DNA of 64,000 nt. Origin: Flavobacterium flavigenum. GTDB lineage: Bacteria; Bacteroidota; Bacteroidia; Flavobacteriales; Flavobacteriaceae. The notes beneath the pieces are model-generated. The model was not told the origin of the DNA. It worked only from the letters and a program-made list of their open reading frames with translations, and made no database searches. The stretch lies in assembly GCF_027111255.2 (NCBI RefSeq), contig NZ_CP114285.2, positions 3,100,001 to 3,164,000 on the forward strand. Reading direction: 5' to 3'. This document shows positions 44,945 to 52,278 of this stretch, one piece after another (position 1 is the stretch's first letter; every line of letters starts with the position of its first letter). The position numbers and the translations under genes were made by a program.

Positions 44945-46096
44945 ATGGTGATTTCAAACAAACCACTCAGATTTATTCTTGCAGCTTTAGTAGCTTGTCT
45001 TCCACTAATGAGCTTTTCAAATACAGAAAAAGACTCAGCGCATGTTCAAACTGAAGAAGCTCATGGAGCCGTTTCAGAAGGGCATCATGCAGAACAGACA
45101 GATATTAAATCTAAGATTAAGGCATTTATTGGTCACCACGTTTTAGACTCTCATGATTTTACTTTGACGCAGGATGATGAGACTGGTAAATATTATGGTT
45201 TTCCATTGCCTGTAATTATTTGGGATAATGGTCTTCAAATTTTTTCTTCTTCAAAGTTTAATCACGGACATTCAGTAGCAGAATCAAATGGTAACTATTA
45301 TGTAATTAATCACCATGATGGTAAAATTTACAAAACAGATGCTGAAGGAACAATTACTGAAGATGAGAAAACAGGTCACCCAACAAATGTTCGTCCTTTA
45401 GATTTTTCAATTACAAAAACAGTAGTTTCTATTTTTGCAGCAGCATTATTGATGTTTTGGTTGTTTTCAAGTTTGGCTAAATCATATGCTAAAAACGGAG
45501 GGATCGCTTCTGGTGTTGGAAGAATCTTCGAACCGTTGGTAGTTTACATTCGTGATGAAGTTGCTATTCCAAACATTGGACAAAAACACTATAAAAAATA
45601 CATGAGCTATTTATTGACAATCTTTTTCTTCGTATTGTTTTTAAATATTTTTGGATTGACTCCACTAGGGATTAATGCTACTGGTAATTTAACAATTACC
45701 TTTTCTTTAGCAATCCTTACTTTCTTAATTACAAATCTTACAGCAAATAAAAATTACTGGGGTCATATTTTTTGGATGCCAGGTGTGCCAAAACCAATGA
45801 GAATTATTTTGGCACCAATTGAATTGTTGGGAGTTTTCATCAAACCATTCTCATTAATGATTCGTTTGTATGCTAACATCTTTGCAGGTCACATCGTATT
45901 GATGAGTATTATTGGATTAATGTTTATCTTTAAAAGCTGGATTGGAAGCAGTTTGTCTTTTGGATTGTCATTTGTACTTTCTATACTTGAAATTTTAGTT
46001 GCGTTTTTACAAGCCTATATTTTTACTATGCTGTCTGCACTTTATTTTGGTTCAGCAGTAGAAGAGCATCATCACGAAGAAGAAGCTCACCATTAA
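44945..46096 (+). CDS. atpB: ATP synthase F0 subunit a
   Basis: 383 aa, longer than the ~270 of E. coli because of a cleavable or hydrophobic N-terminal segment (FILAALVACLPLMSF) and a ~130-residue His/Glu-rich domain before the membrane core, as in other Bacteroidota. The core carries FIKPFSLMIRLYANIFAGH, with the essential Arg at about 306 facing the c-ring. The C-terminus is His/Glu-rich (EEHHHEEEAHH). It forms the proton half-channels in the inner membrane. First F0 gene of the main operon. Confidence 0.95.
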   Translation: MVISNKPLRFILAALVACLPLMSFSNTEKDSAHVQTEEAHGAVSEGHHAEQTDIKSKIKAFIGHHVLDSHDFTLTQDDETGKYYGFPLPVIIWDNGLQIFSSSKFNHGHSVAESNGNYYVINHHDGKIYKTDAEGTITEDEKTGHPTNVRPLDFSITKTVVSIFAAALLMFWLFSSLAKSYAKNGGIASGVGRIFEPLVVYIRDEVAIPNIGQKHYKKYMSYLLTIFFFVLFLNIFGLTPLGINATGNLTITFSLAILTFLITNLTANKNYWGHIFWMPGVPKPMRIILAPIELLGVFIKPFSLMIRLYANIFAGHIVLMSIIGLMFIFKSWIGSSLSFGLSFVLSILEILVAFLQAYIFTMLSALYFGSAVEEHHHEEEAHH

Positions 46097-46199
46097 GTCG
46101 AAAGTAAAATTGAAAAGTTAGAAGGCTGTAATAATGACTTTTAAACTTTAAGACTACTAGACTCTTTAAAAAGAATGTTTAATTTTTAATTTATATATT

Positions 46200-46391
46200 A
46201 TGGAAATTCCAAATATCGTTGGAGCAGGATTAATCGTAATCGGAGCAGCATTAGGAATTGGTAGAATCGGTGGTTCAGCAATGGACGCTATCGCTCGTCA
46301 GCCAGAAGCTTCTGGAAAAATCCAAACAGCTATGCTTATCGCTGCTGCACTTATTGAAGGTATTGGTTTCGCTGCGTTATTCGCTGCTTAA
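46200..46391 (+). CDS. atpE: ATP synthase F0 subunit c
   Basis: 63 aa, two helices joined by the polar loop ARQPEA (32-37). Glu53 in LIEGIGFAALF is the ion carrier. The Na+-binding pattern (Gln in helix 1 and Ser/Thr after the Glu) is missing, so H+ coupling is expected. It forms the c-ring. A 17-bp hairpin follows directly at 46402-46440, which may raise mRNA stability or stoichiometry for this high-copy subunit. Confidence 0.97.
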   Translation: MEIPNIVGAGLIVIGAALGIGRIGGSAMDAIARQPEASGKIQTAMLIAAALIEGIGFAALFAA

Positions 46392-46401
46392 TTAAAACAC
46401 A

Positions 46402-46440
46402 AAAACAATAGTTGCAACGGTTGGTTGTAACTATTGTTTT
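46402..46440 (+). promoter_or_regulatory. Intercistronic hairpin between atpE and atpF
   Basis: Arms at 46402-46418 (AAAACAATAGTTGCAAC) and 46424-46440 form a 17-bp stem with a single G-U pair and a 5-nt loop. It starts 10 bp after the atpE stop. It may be a partial terminator or a 3'-protecting structure to give more atpE mRNA than atpF mRNA. Confidence 0.75.
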
Positions 46441-46512
46441 AAAATTAAAACATTACAATTCTCTGTAAATTGCAATTAAAAAAAGATAATTTAAAATTTA
46501 TAATCATATATA

Positions 46513-47013
46513 ATGGATAAGTTAATATATCAGTTTGAGTTCGGTTTGTTCTTTTGGCAAATATTAATATTTGTTGGATTGATTCTTTTATTGAAAAAAT
46601 TCGCCTGGAAACCAATTCTTGATGCAGTAAATGAGAGAGAACAAGGTATCAAGGACGCATTACTTTCCGCTGAAAATGCAAGACAGGAAATGCAGAATCT
46701 TCAAGCTGACAATCAAAGAATTCTGAATGAAGCCCGTGCAGAACGTGACGCGATGTTAAAAGAAGCCCGCGAAATGAAAGAGCAAATGATTGCTGATTCT
46801 AAAAACGAAGCACAGGCTCAAGGTCAAAAAATGATCGAGCAGGCAAAAGCGGCTATCGAAAGTGAAAAAAATGCTGCTATGGCTGAATTGAAATCTCAGG
46901 TTTCGACTTTATCATTAAGCATTGCTGAAAAATTATTGAAAGAAGAATTATCTAACAAAGAATCTCAAACTAAATTGGTTGAGAAAATGTTAGGTGACGT
47001 AAAGCTAAACTAA
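46513..47013 (+). CDS. atpF: ATP synthase F0 subunit b
   Basis: 166 aa: one N-terminal transmembrane helix (FGLFFWQILIFVGLILLLKK), then a long charged coiled coil (AVNEREQGIKDALLSAENAR; EAREMKEQMIADSKNEAQ) to the end. It forms the peripheral stalk linking F0 to F1. Length is standard. Followed by atpH 4 bp later. Confidence 0.95.
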   Translation: MDKLIYQFEFGLFFWQILIFVGLILLLKKFAWKPILDAVNEREQGIKDALLSAENARQEMQNLQADNQRILNEARAERDAMLKEAREMKEQMIADSKNEAQAQGQKMIEQAKAAIESEKNAAMAELKSQVSTLSLSIAEKLLKEELSNKESQTKLVEKMLGDVKLN

Positions 47014-47017
47014 TATT

Positions 47018-47551
47018 ATGGCAAGTACAAGAGCAGCAATTCGTTATGCAAAAGCAATTCTGGACTTAGCAAACTCTAAAGGTGTTGCCGAAGCTGTCAA
47101 TAACGATATGAAGTCAATTGCATCAGCAATTGGCACAAACACAGAATTGAGTGACTTTATTCTAAACCCAACTACAAGAGTTGAAGTGAAGGAAAGTGCT
47201 CTTTTAGAAGTTTTTGCAGATGTAAATGGAGTAACTAAAGGTTTGTTTCATTTATTATTCGAAAACAAAAGGTTTGAAATTTTAGAAGCAATTGCAGTAG
47301 AATACAGTAAAGTATTTGACGAAGGAAACGGTATAGAAGTAGCAAAAGTTACGACAGCAATCCCAATGGACGCTGCTTTGGAAGCTAAAGTTTTAGCTAA
47401 AATTGCAACTTTATCAGATAAGAAAATAACAATTGAAAATGTAGTAGATCCAGCAATTATTGGAGGATTTATTTTAAGAATAGGTGATCAGCAATATAAC
47501 GCTTCAGTTGCAAACAGATTACAAGTATTAAAGAGAGAGTTAAGTAATTAG
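47018..47551 (+). CDS. atpH: ATP synthase F1 subunit delta
   Basis: 177 aa. Start with RAAIRYAKAILDLA, the usual delta-subunit N-terminal domain. C-terminal signature: VDPAIIGGFILRIGDQQYNA. It caps F1 and holds the peripheral stalk. It is in the order F-H-A as in most F-type operons. Confidence 0.95.
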   Translation: MASTRAAIRYAKAILDLANSKGVAEAVNNDMKSIASAIGTNTELSDFILNPTTRVEVKESALLEVFADVNGVTKGLFHLLFENKRFEILEAIAVEYSKVFDEGNGIEVAKVTTAIPMDAALEAKVLAKIATLSDKKITIENVVDPAIIGGFILRIGDQQYNASVANRLQVLKRELSN

Positions 47552-47589
47552 TTTTTATAACACAAAAAGTGTCTAAATTATAAATTAAG

Positions 47590-49167
47590 ATGGCGGAAAT
47601 CAAACCTGCTGAAATTTCAGCAATATTAAGAAAGCAAGTAGAAGGTTTTGAATCTGGTGCTACGCTAGAGGAAGTAGGAACAGTACTTCAGGTTGGGGAT
47701 GGTATTGCTCGTGTTTACGGGTTATCTAATGTACAATATGGTGAGTTGGTTGAATTTGAAAACGGACTTGAAGCTATTGTATTGAACCTTGAAGAGGACA
47801 ACGTAGGTGTGGTACTTTTAGGGCCATCAACTGGTATCAAAGAAGGATCAACAGCAAAAAGAACCCAACGTATTGCTTCTCTTAAAGTAGGTGAGCAAAT
47901 GGTAGGACGTGTAGTAAACACTCTTGGTTTTCCAATTGATGGAAAAGGACCAATTGGTGGAGATTTATACGAAATGCCTTTGGAAAGAAAAGCACCTGGT
48001 GTAATTTTCCGTCAGCCGGTAACTGAGCCATTACAAACTGGAGTTAAAGCAGTAGATGCTATGATCCCGGTTGGACGTGGTCAGCGTGAGCTTGTAATCG
48101 GTGACCGTCAAACAGGTAAATCAACTGTTTGTATCGATACAATCTTAAATCAAAAAGAATTTTACGATGCAGGAAAACCTGTATTTTGTATATATGTTGC
48201 AATTGGACAAAAAGCTTCAACTGTAGCAGGAATTGCTAAAATGTTAGAAGAAAAAGGCGCAATGGCTTATACAGTTATTGTTGCTGCTAATGCTTCTGAT
48301 CCAGCTCCAATGCAGGTTTACGCTCCATTCGCTGGTGCTGCAATTGGAGAATACTTTAGAGACTCAGGCCGTCCGGCTCTTATCGTTTATGATGATTTAT
48401 CTAAACAAGCTGTTGCTTACCGTGAGGTTTCTCTTTTATTAAGAAGACCACCGGGACGTGAAGCTTATCCTGGAGACGTTTTCTACTTACACTCTCGTTT
48501 ATTAGAGCGTGCTTGTAAAGTGATTGCTGATGATGGTATCGCTAAAAACATGAACGATCTACCAGATTCTATCAAGCCAATCGTAAAAGGTGGTGGTTCT
48601 TTAACTGCATTGCCAATTATCGAAACTCAGGCTGGTGACGTTTCTGCATATATCCCAACAAACGTAATTTCGATTACAGATGGTCAGATTTTCCTTGATG
48701 GAGATTTGTTCAACTCTGGAGTTCGCCCTGCAATTAACGTAGGTATCTCTGTATCTCGTGTTGGAGGTAATGCTCAGATTAAATCAATGAAAAAAGTTTC
48801 AGGAACTTTAAAATTAGACCAGGCTCAATTCCGTGAATTGGAAGCTTTTGCTAAATTTGGTTCTGACTTGGATTCTGTTACTTTGAATGTAATTGAAAAA
48901 GGAAAAAGAAACGTTGAAATCTTAAAGCAAGGTTTAAATGATCCTTATCCTGTGGAAAACCAGGTTGCGATTATTTATGCAGGATCTAAAAACTTATTAA
49001 AAAATGTTCCTGTAAATAAAGTAAAAGAATTTGAAGCAGATTTCATCTCTTACTTAAACAGTAAACATAAAGATACGCTTAACGCATTGAAAGCTGGTAA
49101 ACTAGATGACAACATTACTGATGTTATTGAAAAAGCAGCAAAAGAAGTTTCAGCAAAATATAACTAA
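47590..49167 (+). CDS. atpA: ATP synthase F1 subunit alpha
   Basis: 525 aa. Walker [10 protein letters not shown] at about 171-179; [20 protein letters not shown] near 268; the alpha signature [20 protein letters not shown] near 377. Non-catalytic nucleotide-binding subunit of F1. No unusual residues noted. An AT-rich palindrome separates it from atpG. Confidence 0.98.
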   Translation: MAEIKPAEISAILRKQVEGFESGATLEEVGTVLQVGDGIARVYGLSNVQYGELVEFENGLEAIVLNLEEDNVGVVLLGPSTGIKEGSTAKRTQRIASLKVGEQMVGRVVNTLGFPIDGKGPIGGDLYEMPLERKAPGVIFRQPVTEPLQTGVKAVDAMIPVGRGQRELVIGDRQTGKSTVCIDTILNQKEFYDAGKPVFCIYVAIGQKASTVAGIAKMLEEKGAMAYTVIVAANASDPAPMQVYAPFAGAAIGEYFRDSGRPALIVYDDLSKQAVAYREVSLLLRRPPGREAYPGDVFYLHSRLLERACKVIADDGIAKNMNDLPDSIKPIVKGGGSLTALPIIETQAGDVSAYIPTNVISITDGQIFLDGDLFNSGVRPAINVGISVSRVGGNAQIKSMKKVSGTLKLDQAQFRELEAFAKFGSDLDSVTLNVIEKGKRNVEILKQGLNDPYPVENQVAIIYAGSKNLLKNVPVNKVKEFEADFISYLNSKHKDTLNALKAGKLDDNITDVIEKAAKEVSAKYN

Positions 49168-49180
49168 TTAGATAATTGGT

Positions 49181-49229
49181 AAATTAGATAATTAGAAAAT
49201 GAACCAACATTATTCTAATTATCTAATTT
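49181..49229. repeat. AT-rich 17-bp palindrome between atpA and atpG
   Basis: AAATTAGATAATTAGAA (49181-49197) and its exact complement (49213-49229) with a 15-nt loop. ATTAGATAATT also occurs directly at 49168-49176, so the gap is built from one repeated phrase, probably a dispersed Flavobacterium-type repeat. Confidence 0.7.
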
Positions 49230-49257
49230 TCAAATTGTCACATTTTCTAATTAATAG

Positions 49258-50118
49258 ATGGCAAATTTAAAGGAAATCCGTAATAGAATTACTTCCGTTT
49301 CATCGACGATGCAGATTACATCGGCTATGAAAATGGTTTCTGCTGCAAAGCTTAAGAAAGCACAAGATGCAATCACTGCAATGCGCCCTTATGCCGAGAA
49401 ATTAACAGAGTTACTGCAAAATCTTTCTGCTACACTTGATGGTGAAGTTGGAGGAGATTACACAGCACAACGTGAAGTAAAAAAAGTATTGCTTGTAGCA
49501 ATAACTTCGAACAGAGGTTTATGTGGTGCATTCAATTCAAATGTTATTAAAGAAATCAAAAACCGTACTGAATTTTACGCTGGTAAACAAGTTGATGTTT
49601 TTCCTATTGGGAAAAAAGGAAACGATGTTTTGGCTAAAACACACAAAGTTCACGGTCATCATAATGCAATTTTTGATCATTTAACTTTTGATAACGTTGC
49701 TGCTATTGCAGATAATTTAACTGAAAGATTCTTATCTGGAGAGTACGATAGGATTGAATTGGTTTACAATCAGTTTAAAAATGCTGCAACTCAAATTGTT
49801 CAGGTTGAACAGTTTTTGCCTTTAGCTCCAATTAAATCTGACGAATCAGTTTCTGCCGGAGATTACATTTTCGAACCTTCGAAAGAAGAAATTGTTTTGA
49901 CTTTGATTCCAAAATCATTAAAAACACAATTATACAAAGGTATTCGTGATTCTTTTGCTTCAGAACATGGAGCACGTATGACAGCTATGCACAAAGCAAC
50001 TGACAACGCAACAGAATTAAGAAACCAATTGAAACTGACATATAACAAAGCACGTCAGGCTGCAATTACTAATGAAATCTTAGAGATTGTTGGTGGTGCT
50101 GAAGCCTTAAATGGATAG
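49258..50118 (+). CDS. atpG: ATP synthase F1 subunit gamma
   Basis: 286 aa. N-terminus NLKEIRNRITSVSSTMQITS with SAMKMVSAAKLKKAQ, central AITSNRGLCGAFNSNVIKEI, and C-terminal NKARQAAITNEILEIVGGAE are the gamma-subunit marks. It is the central rotor shaft. It ends the operon before a strong terminator. atpD and atpC (beta, epsilon) are not downstream, as is usual in Bacteroidota, where they lie elsewhere. Confidence 0.97.
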   Translation: MANLKEIRNRITSVSSTMQITSAMKMVSAAKLKKAQDAITAMRPYAEKLTELLQNLSATLDGEVGGDYTAQREVKKVLLVAITSNRGLCGAFNSNVIKEIKNRTEFYAGKQVDVFPIGKKGNDVLAKTHKVHGHHNAIFDHLTFDNVAAIADNLTERFLSGEYDRIELVYNQFKNAATQIVQVEQFLPLAPIKSDESVSAGDYIFEPSKEEIVLTLIPKSLKTQLYKGIRDSFASEHGARMTAMHKATDNATELRNQLKLTYNKARQAAITNEILEIVGGAEALNG

Positions 50119-50139
50119 TGAATATTCAAAATTATATAC

Positions 50140-50177
50140 AAAAAAAGAGCCTGCATTTGATTGCAGGCTCTTTTTTT
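50140..50177 (+). terminator. Strong terminator of the atp operon
   Basis: Perfect 16-bp stem AAAAAAAGAGCCTGCA (50140-50155) / TGCAGGCTCTTTTTTT (50162-50177) with loop TTTGAT. A homologously placed terminator (different core) precedes the second hairpin array at 51374-51405. Confidence 0.9.
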
Positions 50178-50180
50178 GTA

Positions 50181-50264
50181 TTTAAGAATTCCCCATTATT
50201 CTTAAATTAGATTTTAAAATGGTGATTCTGGAGAATTCTTTTCCCCAAGAATCATTACCATTTT
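50181..50264 (+). ncRNA. Leader hairpins of array 1
   Basis: Two hairpins in a row. The first is TTTAAGAAT / ATTCTTAAA (50181-50189 / 50198-50206) with loop TCCCCATT. The second has outer stem AAAATGGT / ACCATTTT (50216-50223 / 50257-50264), a 3-nt bulge ATT on the 3' side, inner stem GATTCT / AGAATC, and a loop ending TTCCCCA. The second is matched at 51442-51491 with the same outer stem, a 3-nt bulge and a TTCCCCAA loop, but a different inner stem. That is evidence for selection on RNA structure. The loop TTCCC is complementary to GGGAA in the A-type array units downstream. Confidence 0.6.
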
Positions 50265-50292
50265 AAAGAATTGAAGTGGATTTAACCCACTT

Positions 50293-51066
50293 TGCTTTGT
50301 TTTTATGGGAACAAACTAGCTTTATTAATCCCATTGCTCACTTTTTAAAGGGTTATATTCAGCTCTTACAATCCCTGTGCTTTGTTTTTATGGGAACAAA
50401 CTAGCTTTATCAACCCGATGCTTACTTTTTTATAGGGTTATGTTTCAGCTCTTACAATCCCTGTGCTTTGTTTTTTTATGGGAACAAATTAGCTTTATCA
50501 ACCCAATGCTTACTTTTTTTAGAGGGTTGTATTTCAGCTCTTACAATCCCTGTGCTTTGTTTTTTTATGGGAACAAACTAGCTTTATCAACCCAATGCTT
50601 ACTTTTTAGAGGGTTGTATTTCAGCTCTTACAATCCCTGTGCTTTGTTTTTACGGGAACAAATTAGCTTTATCAACCCAATGCTTACTTTTTAGAGGGTT
50701 GTATTTCAGCTCTTACAATCCCTGTGCTTTGTTTTTACGGGAACAAATTAGCTTTACCAACCCGATGCTTATTTTTTAAGGGTTATATTTCAGCTCTTAA
50801 AATCCCTAGTGCTTTGTTTTTTACGGGAACAAATTAGCTTTATTAATCCCGATGCTTTGTTTTTTTAAGGGTTACCTCTTAGCTTTAATCAATCCCGTGC
50901 TTTGTTTTTAGGGTACAAATAGCTAAATTATCCCAAGCTCTGTTTTTTTACAGGTTACATATCAGCTGTATCAATCCTGTTATGCTTTGTTTTTAGGGTA
51001 CAAAATAGCTTCATCAACCCGATGCTTTGTTTTTTTGAGGGTTACATATCAGCTGTATCAGTCCCT
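50293..51066 (+). repeat. Array 1: nine A/B pairs of ~43-bp hairpin repeats
   Basis: Eighteen subunits alternate in two types. A: TGCTTTGTTTTT, then A-T/C-GGG, AACAAAyT, AGCT, TTATCAA, CCC. B: TGCTTACTTTTT, then A-GGG, TTrTATTTC, AGCT, CTTACAAT, CCCTG. Pair starts are at 50293, 50378, 50464, 50553, 50640, 50725, 50810, 50898 and 50983, a period of 85-89 bp. Each subunit can fold as GGG/CCC with AGCT in the loop. Outer pairs covary: TGGG/CCCA in early A units, CGGG/CCCG in units 6 and 7. Subunit B8 has changed both arms, to ACAGG/CCTGT. Units decay toward the right end. No protein-coding role is credible. Confidence 0.9.
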
Positions 51067-51370
51067 TATTTTTTATAAAAAAAGATTTACTTTTTTAGTA
51101 TTACAAATATTTGATTATATTATTAAAACCACAATACCCACATTTAGTGATTTTTCAATTTTGTTATTTATATTAATTATAGTGTTTTAAGTAATTGATT
51201 TTCTATGTTTTATATTAGTTTTCCAATTTTAGTACTTGATTACTTATGTAGGGATATATTATATAATAGAGATTTGACAGAATACTTTTTGAAAATTATC
51301 GCAAATTTTAATTATAAATGATAGTAAACCAGTTTTGGTCTTATGAATTTGGTTGAACTTAAAATAAAAA
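51067..51370. other. AT-rich spacer between the two repeat modules
   Basis: No gene or array unit is seen. The stretch is very AT-rich, with no open frame showing family resemblance. TTGACAGAATACTTTTTGAA near 51277 could act as a weak promoter, but it does not match TAnnTTTG at a good spacing. Confidence 0.6.
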
Positions 51371-51373
51371 AGC

Positions 51374-51405
51374 AAAAGAGCCAACAAATTAAAGTTGGCT
51401 CTTTT
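51374..51405 (+). terminator. Terminator-like hairpin preceding array 2
   Basis: Perfect 12-bp stem AAAAGAGCCAAC / GTTGGCTCTTTT with loop AAATTAAA and a following T-run. No gene lies immediately upstream on the plus strand, so it would end a transcript that comes from array 1. It mirrors the terminator before array 1 in position. Confidence 0.8.
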
Positions 51406-51441
51406 TAATATATAGTAGTTTCTAAATTTTTCATTAACTAT

Positions 51442-51491
51442 AAAATGGTGATCCTCAACTTCCCCAAAAAATTGAGAATCAATACCATTTT
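51442..51491 (+). ncRNA. Leader hairpin of array 2
   Basis: Outer stem AAAATGGT / ACCATTTT (51442-51449 / 51484-51491), 3-nt bulge AAT on the 3' side, inner pairs GAT/ATC and CTCAA/TTGAG, loop with CTTCCCCAAAAAA. Same plan as 50216-50264; the inner stem sequence differs but pairs, which is compensatory change. Confidence 0.6.
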
Positions 51492-51520
51492 ATAAACAAT
51501 TGACAGATTATTCTCTGTAG

Positions 51521-51783
51521 TGCTTTGTCTTTTATGGGAACAAACTAGCTTTATTAGTCCCAGTGCTCTGTTTTTTTAAGGGTTACATTTCAGCAGAATC
51601 AATCCCTGTGCTTTGTCTTTTATGGGAACAAACTAGCTTTATTAGTCCCAGTGCTCTGTTTTTATAGGGTTACAATACAGCAGAATCAATCCCTTTTGCT
51701 TTGTCTTTTATGGGAACAAACAAGCTTTATCAGTCCCAGTGCTTCCTTTTTTATAAGGGTTGTATTTAGCTTTCTCAATCCCT
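51521..51783 (+). repeat. Array 2: three A/B pairs of the same hairpin repeat family
   Basis: A units TGCTTTGTCTTTTATGGG then AACAAACTAGCTTTATTAGT, CCC; B units TGCTCTGTTTTT, AGGG, TTACATTTC, AGC, AGAATCAAT, CCCT. Pair starts are at 51521, 51609 and 51697, a period of 88 bp. Units inside this array resemble each other more than those of array 1 (TCTTTTATGGG and AGTCCCAG are shared), so the two arrays homogenise separately. In B1' and B2' the central AGCT is changed to AGCA. Confidence 0.9.
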
Positions 51784-52278
51784 ATGTGACAAATTTATGA
51801 TGAGAATAGAAAAAAAATGTTACATAATTTTCTTGATTAAGTTATATATTTCACATGTGTAAGTTTTTTCTACTTAATTATTAAGATAATATTCTATATC
51901 TTTCTTAACAATAACTCACTATTAGATAATCTCATCAAAAAACAGAAAGTTATTTTCTGAATGATTTCATTTGTATGTCAATAAATTGCAATTGAAAATG
52001 ACATCTTTATGCTGATAGGTGATGACGAGATAGTAATTATAAAGTGTAAATATTTTAAAGTTTACATTAATTGTAAAATACTTCATACTATTATAAAGGA
52101 GTTGGTAAATGAAGATCATAATTCATTATAACCAATAGGTTTTCATTTATTGTAAGTTGTAGATGAAAAGAAATTATCTTATTAAAATTGTCGTGAAGTT
52201 TTTTATTGATTCATTAAAAACACCAATAAAACCAAAGAATTGGTTATTTTTGTTTTCCGAACTTTATTACTAATTATT
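51784..52278. other. AT-rich gene-free stretch before the flippase gene
   Basis: Nearly 500 bp without a supportable gene or hairpin unit. Short frames (for example from an ATG near 52109) end within ~10 codons. The right end holds a -7-like box for the flippase gene. I see no decayed gene that I can name. Confidence 0.6.
52245..52252 (+). promoter_or_regulatory. Candidate -7 box for the flippase gene
   Basis: TATTTTTG matches TAnnTTTG, 26 bp before the TTG at 52279. It lies inside the longer frame from 52240, which supports the downstream start. Confidence 0.45.

Noticed and set aside
46097..46199. Hairpin-like phrases between atpB and atpE (AAGTTAGAAGGC, CTTTTAAACTTTAAG)
   Set aside because: Arms do not pair well enough; likely remains of a dispersed repeat, not a defined element.
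50377..50694. 105-aa open frame inside array 1 with repeated peptide phrases (CALFFYGNKLALS and similar)
   Set aside because: It is a by-product of the DNA repeat: unit length changes by single bases in T-runs shift the frame between units, the peptide has no family features, and conservation follows stem pairing, not codons.
50293..51783. CRISPR array
   Set aside because: The repeats alternate between two related types with no unique spacers, the unit itself is the hairpin, and there are no cas genes in the window.
51784..52278. A decayed gene before the flippase
   Set aside because: No frame longer than a few dozen codons and no recognisable motif on either strand.
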